Source: Bradyrhizobium monzae (GTDB lineage: Bacteria > Pseudomonadota > Alphaproteobacteria > Rhizobiales > Xanthobacteraceae). From it: DNA of 64,000 nucleotides. The notes beneath the pieces are model-generated. The model was not told the DNA's origin. It made no database searches and was given only the letters and a program-made list of their open reading frames with translations. Positions 37,518-46,076 of the stretch are shown in pieces; within the stretch, counting starts at the first letter, position 1, and every line of letters starts with the position of its first letter. The stretch is taken from assembly GCF_021458635.1 (NCBI RefSeq), contig NZ_JAIRDQ010000002.1, forward strand, positions 434,001 to 498,000, given 5' to 3'. The position numbers were made by a program, and so were the translations under genes.

Positions 37518-37750
37518 CAGACCAGATCGCGGAATACCGTACGCCCCAAGCCGGGACGTCAATCGGAGCGGCGGAAGTGGTTCTCCGCCGAACGTCTTCG
37601 AAGCTCGTACCGAGTCGCGTGTTCGCCAAGGAATACGAGCAAGCGGCCAAGCTGAGCGCTCTTGGGAATGCAGTCGACCACGCGATCGAATGGTTGAATT
37701 GTCCCGTGGCCCGCCATAGGCACCGCGAGATCGAGCGCCGGCGGCCTTAA
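37445..37750 (+). CDS. Small hypothetical protein (MASKLTPQQ family)
   Basis: This 101-residue frame is divergent from asnB. Its first 24 codons recur in the partial copy at 38934, and most of the differences in this stretch lie in third codon positions (for example CCC/CCA and CAG/CAA), which suggests it has been translated. Upstream GAGAGGACGT is a weakened form of the AGGAGGT seen in the other copy. No domain recognised. Confidence 0.45.
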   Translation: MASKLTPQQHSILDRSAVRPFRITPDQIAEYRTPQAGTSIGAAEVVLRRTSSKLVPSRVFAKEYEQAAKLSALGNAVDHAIEWLNCPVARHRHREIERRRP

Positions 37751-37923
37751 GGCAATGGCCGACGCCCAAGGTAGCGCATCATCAACGTTTAACACCCAAC
37801 CTATCACAACTGGAGGCCCTGCCCTCCAGCCCGCCCTCTTCGAAAAGAGCGAAATCTCCTCGATGCTGCCCGCTGTAGCGCCGATCTCACCTTACCGAGT
37901 GACAATAAGAGAGCACCTTGCCC

Positions 37924-38751
37924 TCACTTAGGTGAGGCCGACCTTATGAACAAAAACTCCGTGTTCGCCTCACCGGTCACCATCCTCTGCAAGCTGAAAC
38001 CGAGCTCCCTGCAAAAGGCGACGGCCTCTTTGTCATAGACAAATTCCATCGGCCAACCGCCAAGCCAGTCACGAATATCCGTAAACAAGTTCATGCCGCG
38101 ACTCTTTTTGTATTCGTGCATCCTCCACAGAAACAGCGGTAGCCGCAGCGGGTTATAGCGCATCTGAAAGCGCCAGACGTACCAAAGATCCATGTAGCGT
38201 CTCTTCAGCCATCCCGCAGCGACATACTTTTGCTTGACGTCGAGCCAGAATTCCGGCGGCGGGTTGACTTGAACGTCCGCTGAATAGAGAGCGATATAAA
38301 ACATACCACCGGGCCTAACGCACGCTGCGGCATTGCGAATTGCATGCCAGACGTCTCCGGTGTGATGCAGAACCCCCCATGAATAGACCAGGTCGTACGC
38401 TCCCAAGTTCCTCACAAACGTATCGTCAAGAACGGAGCCTTGCTCGACGGTCCAATTAGAGGGATTGCCTACTTGAGCCTGCACGTATCGGCTCGTAGCG
38501 ACTGAATTCGCGTCATAGTCAAAGCCACGAACCGAAACTGCGCCTGCTTCCAGGGCGGCAACGGAGTGAAGTCCGCTTCCGCATCCAATATCGAGGAACG
38601 TTAGCCCCTTCAGATCGTCCCGTTCGATAAAATCGAGAAGGTGCTTCCTGGAAATCCGCACCCTCTCGGGTCCGAAATTCTTTTGAATGAAGTGGTGCCA
38701 GTTATTCCCAAACTCGAATCTCTGTCCCTCTTCTTGAACCATGCTACTCAC
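37924..38751 (-). CDS. Class I SAM-dependent methyltransferase
   Basis: This protein of about 275 residues has SAM motif I 'LTFLDIGCGSGLHSVAAL', 'VRGFDYD' and the post-motif 'YDLVYSWGVLHHTGDVWHA'. The C-terminal third is aromatic-rich and is probably the acceptor domain. GTG 38751 has an ideal AGGAGGAG at 6-7 bases; ATG 38742 is the alternative. It probably methylates a sugar or lipid-linked glycan. Confidence 0.82.
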   Translation of the reverse strand: MSSMVQEEGQRFEFGNNWHHFIQKNFGPERVRISRKHLLDFIERDDLKGLTFLDIGCGSGLHSVAALEAGAVSVRGFDYDANSVATSRYVQAQVGNPSNWTVEQGSVLDDTFVRNLGAYDLVYSWGVLHHTGDVWHAIRNAAACVRPGGMFYIALYSADVQVNPPPEFWLDVKQKYVAAGWLKRRYMDLWYVWRFQMRYNPLRLPLFLWRMHEYKKSRGMNLFTDIRDWLGGWPMEFVYDKEAVAFCRELGFSLQRMVTGEANTEFLFIRSASPK

Positions 38752-38766
38752 TACCCACTCCTCCTG

Positions 38767-39006
38767 ACGCAAACCCTGAGCTATCGAGGGCCGGACGACG
38801 GCGCAGTTTGGTTGAGCAAGCCAGCACTGCAGACGTCCGCCTTTTCAGATGTTGCAGGCTGCAACCATACGCTCCCAAACACCGGTAATTCCGGATATGC
38901 TCGAGAAAGAGCTCCCTGAGAGGAGGTCAACGCATGGCATCCAAACTCACACCACAACAAGTATACTATTTGAGCCGGTCCGTGGCGCGACCTTTTCGGA
39001 TTACCC
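38767..39006. repeat. Rearranged partial copy of the asnB 5' region
   Basis: 38826-39006 is a direct copy of 37335-37517. The adjoining 38767-38829 copies 37271-37333 in inverted orientation, so 'TQTLSYRGPDDGAVWLS' reads on the plus strand while the asnB N-terminal codons next to it lie on the minus strand. The asnB-like ATG has become ATA, and the frame soon hits a stop. Confidence 0.85.
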
Positions 39007-39061
39007 ATTCTCTAGCACCAGAAGCCCAGACCATAGATCACGCAATTGCGGGGCGATCTTG
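38934..39061 (+). CDS. Truncated paralogue of the MASKLTPQQ small protein
   Basis: ATG 38934 is preceded by a perfect AGGAGGT at 7 bases. The first 24 codons match the ORF at 37445 ('MASKLTPQQ', 'RPFRIT'), then similarity ends and a stop follows after about 42 residues. Either a remnant or a still-translated microprotein. Confidence 0.4.
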
Positions 39062-39179
39062 ATCAGATAGTGCGAGAGTGTCTTCTGTCGCGCCTCACTC
39101 GATAGATTGCACTCACGTGTCACGATGCCGATGAAGCTGAACGACATCCTCTTCGCATGGCAAGACGCGGTCCAAATCC

Positions 39180-40034
39180 CTACACACGCCAGGCATAGAG
39201 CCAGACGAGATACTTAGCGCTCGGTGCGGACAAAAACGGCGTGGGCGCGGGTGGCCCTGGCAGTTCAGCACACACCCTCGCCTCTTTAACCGTGATGCGG
39301 AAGCCCGCTTGCGAAAGCGCCGTCCACAATTCAGCAACCTGGTCTTGCACACCGGGATTACAGTGCAACTCGCACGTAAGATGGTTGACCAACCCTATTT
39401 TTCCTGTGGCGCACAGGTCTTTGAGCACGCGAAATTCGCTGCCCTCAATATCGACCTTGAGATAATCCACCGGCTCGGTAATCAGGTCACTTAAACGCAC
39501 CGCGTCCACCAGCACCCCTGGCCCATCGCCGACATGGCCGCCCAGCGACCCCTCAGGCACAAACGATACCTTGCCAGCGGCATCGCTGACGGCGGCACGA
39601 ACCACCGTGACCGAGGTGAGGCCGAGCGCGCGCACATTCTCTTCCAGAAGATCGGAGGTTTGCGGGTCGGCCTCAAAGACGGTGATGCGGGCACGCGGAT
39701 AGCGTTGCTTGAACCAGATCACACTCATGCCAATGTTCCCACCGCAATCAAGGATCACAGGCGCGTCGCGCAATCCGGCGGCCTCATAGCCGCGGTCCAG
39801 AAAAATCTCTTGATAGAGCGACAGCATCACCCGGGCGTCCATATAGCGCACCGGCCCGAACGGAAAGCGAAACGCGCCGGGAACGCGGCGAGGGTTGCGC
39901 TCGCCCAACCAGAACAGGCGCAAGCAGGTCCACGAACGTGTTCGTCTGATGACATGGACCATACCACGCGCTTGCCTGACCAAGTCTGCCAGGCTAAGAC
40001 TTTTAGGTGGGGAGCTAGCCACTTGTACACTCAT
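39180..40034 (-). CDS. FkbM-family methyltransferase
   Basis: This 284-residue protein has SAM-binding 'APVILDCGGNIGMSVIWF', 'RITVFEADPQT' and the FkbM element 'VDYLKVDIEGSEFRVL'. FkbM-type enzymes O-methylate sugars and polyketides. ATG 40034 is chosen because GAGGA lies 9 bases upstream; ATG 40076 is open but has no ribosome binding site. It follows the flippase gene closely and may be transcribed with it. Confidence 0.87.
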   Translation of the reverse strand: MSVQVASSPPKSLSLADLVRQARGMVHVIRRTRSWTCLRLFWLGERNPRRVPGAFRFPFGPVRYMDARVMLSLYQEIFLDRGYEAAGLRDAPVILDCGGNIGMSVIWFKQRYPRARITVFEADPQTSDLLEENVRALGLTSVTVVRAAVSDAAGKVSFVPEGSLGGHVGDGPGVLVDAVRLSDLITEPVDYLKVDIEGSEFRVLKDLCATGKIGLVNHLTCELHCNPGVQDQVAELWTALSQAGFRITVKEARVCAELPGPPAPTPFLSAPSAKYLVWLYAWRV

Positions 40035-40083
40035 GGCAGTTCTTCCTCGCAGGTACGCAAACATCGATACGCTCATCCGCGGC

Positions 40084-41703
40084 CTACGCGGGTTTTGCCC
40101 GCGCGCGGCCCCAGGGCAGCCGACTGCACAGTATGGCCCAGAGCTGGCTGGCCTCTGGAACGCGCAAGGCCATCAGCAGCGCAGCATAGATCACCAGGCC
40201 CGCCGCGCTCAGCAAGACGATCTGTACCAGCAGCGGCAGCGCGGCTACCTGGGGCAGCATCGCCAGCAGTGCGCATGTCAGCCACAGGAACGCCGCCGCC
40301 ACCGCGGTCTTGCCCAGCGAGAGGCCAAGCTGCGGCAGGCGCAGCCCTTGCAGCCGCTTGTCAAGAATGACCAGCAGGGTCAGCGCGCCAATCAGATAGG
40401 TCAGCGTGGTAGCGAACGCTATGCCTGCCACGCCCCAGACTTGCATCAACAGATAGTCAAGGACGGCATTGAGCACCAGCGAAAGCACGGCTACGTTGCG
40501 CAACGTGCGATTATCCTGCAGGGCGTTATAGATCCGTCCGTTGATAAAGCCGTAGGTCACGATAAATATATTCGGCGCGAGAAACATCACGGCGGATGCC
40601 ACCACATCGGTAGCCTGCGCGCTGAAATTGCCATGGTAATAGAAAATCTCCACCACCGGGCGCGACAACGAACTCAGCAGCGCGCCAGCGGGCAAAAGGA
40701 TGATTGCGGAAAAAATGACCACCTGGCGGAAGGTGGTGGTTAGGAGCGTAAATTCGCGCCGGGCCACTTGCAGCGCGAAGATCGGCAAGAGCGCCGTGGA
40801 GAGCGCCGTATAAAAGATCCCCGAGGGCGTATCCACCAGCTTGATCGCGTAGCTGAGCGAGGCAATGCTGCCCGGCGGCAAGAGCGAAGCCATGAACTGA
40901 TCGATCAGATTGTTGCCGTTGACCAGCAACGCCCCAATCAGCATGGGCGTAGAAAGCGCGGCAATGCGCTGGATGCCCGGATGCCGCCATGAAAAATCGA
41001 GATGAAAGCGCAGCCCCATGCGCAGATAGGCAACGACGAGCAGCAAGAAATTCAGCGAATAACCCACAATCGTGGCCCAGCCCAGGGCATAGATGCCCCA
41101 GGAACGCGCAAACAGGAGAAACGCGATGGTGCTCAGCGTAATCGTGGCGGGAGCCAGCGATGGCAGAGCAAACCGCCCGTAGGCATTCAGAACGGAGCCG
41201 ATCAGCGTCACCAACACTTGCAGCAAGAGCACGGGCATCAAGAAGCGCAGGAGGATGACCGCTAGCGTCTGCGTGGGGGCATCCATCTGCCGGGCGAAGA
41301 CCGTCACCACCATCGGCGCGCCCGCGACCAGCGCCACCGTTACCGCGAGCGCAATCAGCGTGCCCAGCGTCATCGCAACCCAGAGCAGGCGCATGGACTC
41401 CGCCTCGCCTTTGTTCTCGCGGTAGTCCACAAAGACCGGAATCAAGGCCGCGCCTACCGCCGCGGTCAAGATGCCAGAAATAGTTGTGGGCACGATCAGC
41501 GCCACTGTATAGGCGTCCATGATTGGGCCAGCGCCAAAGGTCGACGCCGTCAGCACCTGGCTGACGATGCTCAGCAGCCGGGCGGCAACGGTGACATAGA
41601 AGACGACCGCGATGGCGCGACCAGCGTGAATCACGGTCCCTCGGCTTTTGGACGCGCCATAGCGCGGGGGAGCCGTTTGCTCAAGGTTCGTGGATGCACT
41701 CAT
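40084..41703 (-). CDS. MurJ-type (MVF) lipid-linked oligosaccharide flippase
   Basis: This protein of about 539 residues has some fourteen membrane helices and the MurJ signature region 'SQVLTASTFGAGPIMDAYTV', with 'ALIPVFVDYRENKGE' and 'LRFLMPVLLLQVLVTLIGS'. Within a polysaccharide locus it probably acts as the Wzx-like exporter of the lipid-linked repeat rather than the housekeeping lipid II flippase. Start ATG 41703; a TTG two codons earlier is open. Confidence 0.85.
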   Translation of the reverse strand: MSASTNLEQTAPPRYGASKSRGTVIHAGRAIAVVFYVTVAARLLSIVSQVLTASTFGAGPIMDAYTVALIVPTTISGILTAAVGAALIPVFVDYRENKGEAESMRLLWVAMTLGTLIALAVTVALVAGAPMVVTVFARQMDAPTQTLAVILLRFLMPVLLLQVLVTLIGSVLNAYGRFALPSLAPATITLSTIAFLLFARSWGIYALGWATIVGYSLNFLLLVVAYLRMGLRFHLDFSWRHPGIQRIAALSTPMLIGALLVNGNNLIDQFMASLLPPGSIASLSYAIKLVDTPSGIFYTALSTALLPIFALQVARREFTLLTTTFRQVVIFSAIILLPAGALLSSLSRPVVEIFYYHGNFSAQATDVVASAVMFLAPNIFIVTYGFINGRIYNALQDNRTLRNVAVLSLVLNAVLDYLLMQVWGVAGIAFATTLTYLIGALTLLVILDKRLQGLRLPQLGLSLGKTAVAAAFLWLTCALLAMLPQVAALPLLVQIVLLSAAGLVIYAALLMALRVPEASQLWAILCSRLPWGRARAKPA

Positions 41704-42077
41704 GCCCAAATTGTCTCACAAACCTCCTGTGCTGCAACGGCCTGGCGTGCGAGCGAGGTCACGATGAAGCATGCCGCGCGCCTCGTGCGTGCGGTCTCCT
41801 CCCAAATGCATATCAGGTGTTCAGGACTCCCGAAGCCGTCTTGGCGGATAATAGGGGTTACCTACGGGATGCAGCCCGATGCATCCCTCGGGGCTCATAC
41901 CTGGTGGTAGTCCTTATTTTCCTTCGATTGAACCGGTCGAAAATTGTATCGGGATTCGAATGAGTTAATTTCACCAATGGCTAAGAACTTTTGCGGCAGC
42001 ACGCTATTCGAGTTTCACGATAGAGCGTTGCTGTAATTGCTCGGACTACAGGTAGAATACAGACAAGGGGGACAACA
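41704..42077. promoter_or_regulatory. Divergent spacer upstream of flippase and lyase-like gene
   Basis: This spacer of 374 bases has no gene. It should hold promoters for the minus-strand flippase and the plus-strand lyase-like gene. The last 150 bases are AT-richer. Confidence 0.4.
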
Positions 42078-43064
42078 ATGACAATAGTGATACCCCTTAT
42101 CTTCGCGCTGGCCGGCAGCGTCGCGAACATCTCTGATGGATCGACATCTCTCGATACGAGGATAGCGGACGCAGATGGTTCGTTGAATTTACTGGCCGAG
42201 AATCTGTCCAACGATACTCGCAGCTTTGCCGGCACCAACAGCAACATGGCAGGTGATACGACCACCGCATCGCAGTCTGTCGGTAGAACGAGAACAGTTG
42301 TTCCGTCGATTACGTCGTTTTCGGCTACCCCGCAAACCCACTTTCTTATCGGCGGCGACGTCTACCAAATTGAGACGGCGGGCAAGAGCTATAGTATCAC
42401 CAGCCCCGACCCGCAGACCCTGCGGTTCGAGGTCCGTAAGGGTGACAATTGGGCAGCGGGTGGTGATGGCTCATACTGTGATCGCTCTGAAATTCAAAAT
42501 GAGTCGACGGGCGTCAAGACCAGCTGGGGTGCAGTGATCCCGCCCAGTACTCCGATTGGCATCGACTATCAGTTCATGCTGGAGGCCAATGGGACCAACG
42601 GGTCATTTGTCAACACTCAAAACAGATTGAACGGCTGGTTTGTCGTCGGTCAAATGCACAATGACGACATTGCGAGCGCCGTGGCGACCTCACCGCCATT
42701 CGCGCTTCAGATGGACGGCGACCATCTGCAAGTTGTCGCCCGCTACGCTCTGCCCGGTGGCAATCCCAGCAATTCCTCATCCGCTCTCCATATGCTCACG
42801 CTCTGGACCGACCCGAAATCGATCCAGACCGATGTCTACAACGACATCAATGTCCAAGCCTATTTTTCCAACAGCGGCGGCGGGTACCTGCAGGTCTCAA
42901 TCAACGGAAACCAGGTTGTGAACTACCAGGGTCCGCTGGGCTATGGGCAAGGCACCTATTGGGAATACGGCATCTATCGCTCGACGGCGACCGAGACAGC
43001 CGCCGCCAATTATCGAAATTTGACGATAACACTCGGGTCGTCAACGCCTGTCTCTTCACGCTGA
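42078..43064 (+). CDS. Heparin-lyase-I-fold protein
   Basis: This 328-residue protein has ATG preceded by GGGGGA at 6 bases. The first ~70 residues start with a hydrophobic stretch (TIVIPLIFALAGSV) and a Ser/Thr/Asp-rich linker. Residues ~95-320 form the lyase-like domain, with 'TAGKSYSITSPDPQTLRFEV', 'DRSEIQNESTGVKTSW', 'WFVVGQMHNDD' and 'YGQGTYWEYGIYRST'. The domain is nearly identical, also at DNA level, to the N-terminal part of the large protein at 58220. It may trim or bind the locus polysaccharide. Confidence 0.8.
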   Translation: MTIVIPLIFALAGSVANISDGSTSLDTRIADADGSLNLLAENLSNDTRSFAGTNSNMAGDTTTASQSVGRTRTVVPSITSFSATPQTHFLIGGDVYQIETAGKSYSITSPDPQTLRFEVRKGDNWAAGGDGSYCDRSEIQNESTGVKTSWGAVIPPSTPIGIDYQFMLEANGTNGSFVNTQNRLNGWFVVGQMHNDDIASAVATSPPFALQMDGDHLQVVARYALPGGNPSNSSSALHMLTLWTDPKSIQTDVYNDINVQAYFSNSGGGYLQVSINGNQVVNYQGPLGYGQGTYWEYGIYRSTATETAAANYRNLTITLGSSTPVSSR

Positions 43065-43456
43065 CCCTGACTGACGGCGCGCAGCTTCACTGCCTCGCTA
43101 GCGCGCCTAACTCTGGCCGCGCCAGAACAAAAATGAACTGCCCCTGAACCTTCATCCGGAGGGCGGCATTTTACACGCCAACCGGCGCGGGTGGAGCACC
43201 GGACGATCGCCGAAGTGAGAGGTTGAGTGCGCCACTCGGTGCTGGCATAGCGGGCAGCTTGAGCAACAAGAAATGCCTGGCGCGCTTCGGCATCACGGCT
43301 GACGATAGATCATCGTGACTGCCCCCCACACCGCACCGTCCGCTCGCATAAGAAGCAGGCACCGACCGGGGTAACCCAGAAGGGTCCGCATATAAGGCGA
43401 ATATTGGATATCCTACGTTCGTCCATCCTCATGTTTGAGCCGCTCACGGTGAATAG
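43065..43456. other. 392-base spacer, no gene recognised
   Basis: Only short uninformative frames occur. No Shine-Dalgarno stands out directly before the ATG at 43457. Confidence 0.35.
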
Positions 43457-45850
43457 ATGAAGATCGCCATTCTCGTCGGAACTCGCCCGGAAATCATAAA
43501 AATGGCGCCGGTCATTCGCGAATGCCGGAAGCGAAAGCTCGACTACTTAATCATTCACTCGAAACAACATTACTCCGAAAAGCTCGACGGGATCTTTTTC
43601 TCAGAGCTCGATCTTCCGGCGCCGCAGTACAATTTGAACGTCGGATCCGGCGGCCATGCGAACCAAACGGGCCGCATATTGATCGCGCTTGAGCCTATCC
43701 TAATGTCAGAGAAACCGGACGTATTGCTCGTCCAAGGAGATACGAACACTGTGGTGGCCGGCGCTCTCGCGGCGCATAAACTTCATATCAAGGTAGGGCA
43801 TGTTGAGGCCGGATTGCGCTCGTTCGACCAAACGATGCCCGAAGAAAGCAACCGGATCATCGCCGATCATATTTCGGACTATCTGTTTGCCGTCACCGAC
43901 CTGCAGGTCGGTTACCTGAAAAAAGAAGGCCTACCGGAGTCGAAAATCTTCAAGGTCGGTAACACGATCGTTGACGCGTTACTTTCTCATCGGGTTCAAG
44001 CGGAGAAAACGAGTCAGATTCTTTCTGAACTGAAATTGCAGAAGAAGGGGTATTATCTCCTCACGTCCCACCGGGCTGCAAACGTCGATGATCCGGATGC
44101 ATTGAGAGAGATCATCCACCTGATTACCAAGATCCCCGGCAAAGTGTGCTGGCCGATCCACTATCGCACACAGAAAGTACTCAAAGAATGCAAGATTGAC
44201 CTGCCTGAAAATCTGACTTGGACCGAGCCTGTCGGCTATTCGGATTTCCTGACTTTGCTTTCGAATTGCACCGCCGTTATTACTGATTCCGGCGGTGTTC
44301 AGGAGGAAGCTTGCATTCTGGGCGTACCTTGTGTGACGATCCGCGATCGCACGGAACGGCCCGAAACTGTAGATGTCGGCGCGAATGTTTTGGTACACCG
44401 AGACACGCAGGCAATGGTCGCGGCTCTCAATCGCCCGATGACTACTTGGACGAGTCCATTTGGAGACGGCCACACCGCCGAGAGAATTCTCGACATCGTC
44501 ACAGGCCAACATGTGCAGCCGGTCTCCCGAACGCAGGACACCGTTTGCGTTGCGGGCCTTGGCTATATGGGACTCCCGACTTCGCTCTTGTTTGCGAACG
44601 CGGGCGCAAGAGTTACTGGGTTTGATCTCAATGAGAACAAGGTGAATGAGATTAACAGCGGCCACTGCCCGTTTGAAGAAAAAGGCATTCCGGAACTGCT
44701 GACGGCTGCCTTGAAGACTGGACGTTTCACCGCTCAGACGGGGCCTGCGCCGGCGGACGTTTTCGTTGTGGCCGTGCCGACTCCGCACGAAAATAAGAAA
44801 TGCGATTTGTCCTTCGTTGTTTCGGCCTTGAATAGCCTGCTTCCCGTGATGAAGGACGGAAATCTTCTCATCATCGAATCTACGATCAAGCCGAAGACCT
44901 GTGAAGACGTCGTACTTCCAATCATCCAATCGAAACGTCTTAAAATCGAAGTCGCGCATTGTCCGGAACGCGCCATTCCCGGCAATACCCTGCACGAAAT
45001 CGTGCACAATGATCGCATCATCGGCGCCACGTCGCCGGAAGCAGCACAGCGAGCGGAACGCCTCTATTCGACGTTTACGAAGGGTGCGATTCACAAGACA
45101 ACCCTTGTGACCGCGGAGTGCGCCAAGCTCATGGAAAACACTTTCCGCGACGTCAATATCGCTCTCGCGAACGAGTTTTCCCTGATCGCCGACAAGTTCA
45201 GGTTCGACGTCTCGGCTGCGATCGAGCTTGCGAACAAGCATCCGCGCGTTAGCATTTTGCAACCGGGGATCGGCGTCGGCGGCCACTGCATCGCCATCGA
45301 TCCATGGTTTTTGACTGAGGACATCGACGGCCTCAATGTCATTAGGGCGGCGCGCGAACTGAACGACGAGATGCCGAAGCACACCGCCGGGCGAATTCAA
45401 AACAAGATCGCCCCGTCCGTCAGACGAATCGGCATTCTGGGAGTGAGTTACAAGCCGGATGTCGACGATGCTCGCGAAACGCCGGCGTTGGTGGTCGCAA
45501 GGCTTCTCTCCGAAAGATACGAAATCCGCTGCCATGACCCGTTCGTGAAAGCTTGGGAACTCGAGCTATTCCCCCTCGAAGAGGTTGATGGATGGGCCGA
45601 CGCTCTGGTGGTTCTTTCGAACCACAAGATCTACGGATCCAAGGCGTTTCGCTCCCCACTGCTTTCGTTCGATGATTTGATCAACGCCAAGCGCCGCGAT
45701 CTGGAGCTCAAGCAGAATCACGGTGCTTTGGATCTGAAGCTCGCCAGCGTAGTGCCGCGATCATCGGACAGCCTACCAGACGTGAGGACAGCTTCGACGC
45801 CAGTACTACGCGATCATGATATTCCATCGAAAATGGCGGAGCAGATCTAG
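43457..45850 (+). CDS. Fused UDP-GlcNAc 2-epimerase / nucleotide-sugar 6-dehydrogenase
   Basis: This 797-residue two-domain enzyme. Residues 1-~355 are a WecB/WbpI-type non-hydrolysing 2-epimerase ('ILVGTRPEIIKMAPVI', 'VQGDTNTVVAGALAAHKL', 'VGHVEAGLRS', 'ITDSGGVQEEACILGVP'). Residues ~363-760 are a WecC/WbpA-type dehydrogenase ('VCVAGLGYMGLPTSLLFAN', catalytic Cys611 in 'GVGGHCIAIDPWF', 'GVSYKPDVDDARETPALVV'). The fusion is continuous with no internal stop or restart. It could make UDP-ManNAcA, or supply the first and last steps of UDP-ManNAc3NAcA synthesis with the genes at 50-54 kb. Confidence 0.92.
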   Translation: MKIAILVGTRPEIIKMAPVIRECRKRKLDYLIIHSKQHYSEKLDGIFFSELDLPAPQYNLNVGSGGHANQTGRILIALEPILMSEKPDVLLVQGDTNTVVAGALAAHKLHIKVGHVEAGLRSFDQTMPEESNRIIADHISDYLFAVTDLQVGYLKKEGLPESKIFKVGNTIVDALLSHRVQAEKTSQILSELKLQKKGYYLLTSHRAANVDDPDALREIIHLITKIPGKVCWPIHYRTQKVLKECKIDLPENLTWTEPVGYSDFLTLLSNCTAVITDSGGVQEEACILGVPCVTIRDRTERPETVDVGANVLVHRDTQAMVAALNRPMTTWTSPFGDGHTAERILDIVTGQHVQPVSRTQDTVCVAGLGYMGLPTSLLFANAGARVTGFDLNENKVNEINSGHCPFEEKGIPELLTAALKTGRFTAQTGPAPADVFVVAVPTPHENKKCDLSFVVSALNSLLPVMKDGNLLIIESTIKPKTCEDVVLPIIQSKRLKIEVAHCPERAIPGNTLHEIVHNDRIIGATSPEAAQRAERLYSTFTKGAIHKTTLVTAECAKLMENTFRDVNIALANEFSLIADKFRFDVSAAIELANKHPRVSILQPGIGVGGHCIAIDPWFLTEDIDGLNVIRAARELNDEMPKHTAGRIQNKIAPSVRRIGILGVSYKPDVDDARETPALVVARLLSERYEIRCHDPFVKAWELELFPLEEVDGWADALVVLSNHKIYGSKAFRSPLLSFDDLINAKRRDLELKQNHGALDLKLASVVPRSSDSLPDVRTASTPVLRDHDIPSKMAEQI

Positions 45851-46076
45851 CTCGGATGTTCCGCGCTGGTTCGAGAGGTCAGCGCGAGCCATCCAGGGTG
45901 CGCGAAGCGCAGTTGCGGCTGAGGCCGGCAATCTTTCTCTCACCATCATTTCCTGAACGAAATCGCGATAAAGGTCCCCCTGAACCATTCTCAGGTGGGC
46001 CGCGCGGACTTCAATCTTCTTCCATCGGACAATTTGGCGTGGAAGGACCTTGTCCATTGCCGTGGACAGCATCGAA

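Noticed and set aside
43979..45535. 518-codon minus-strand frame opposite the epimerase/dehydrogenase fusion
   Set aside because: Antisense shadow. The plus-strand protein has every catalytic motif of two families.
45806..46072. 88-codon minus-strand frame after the fusion gene
   Set aside because: It overlaps the fusion gene's 3' end and has no domain; probably intergenic.
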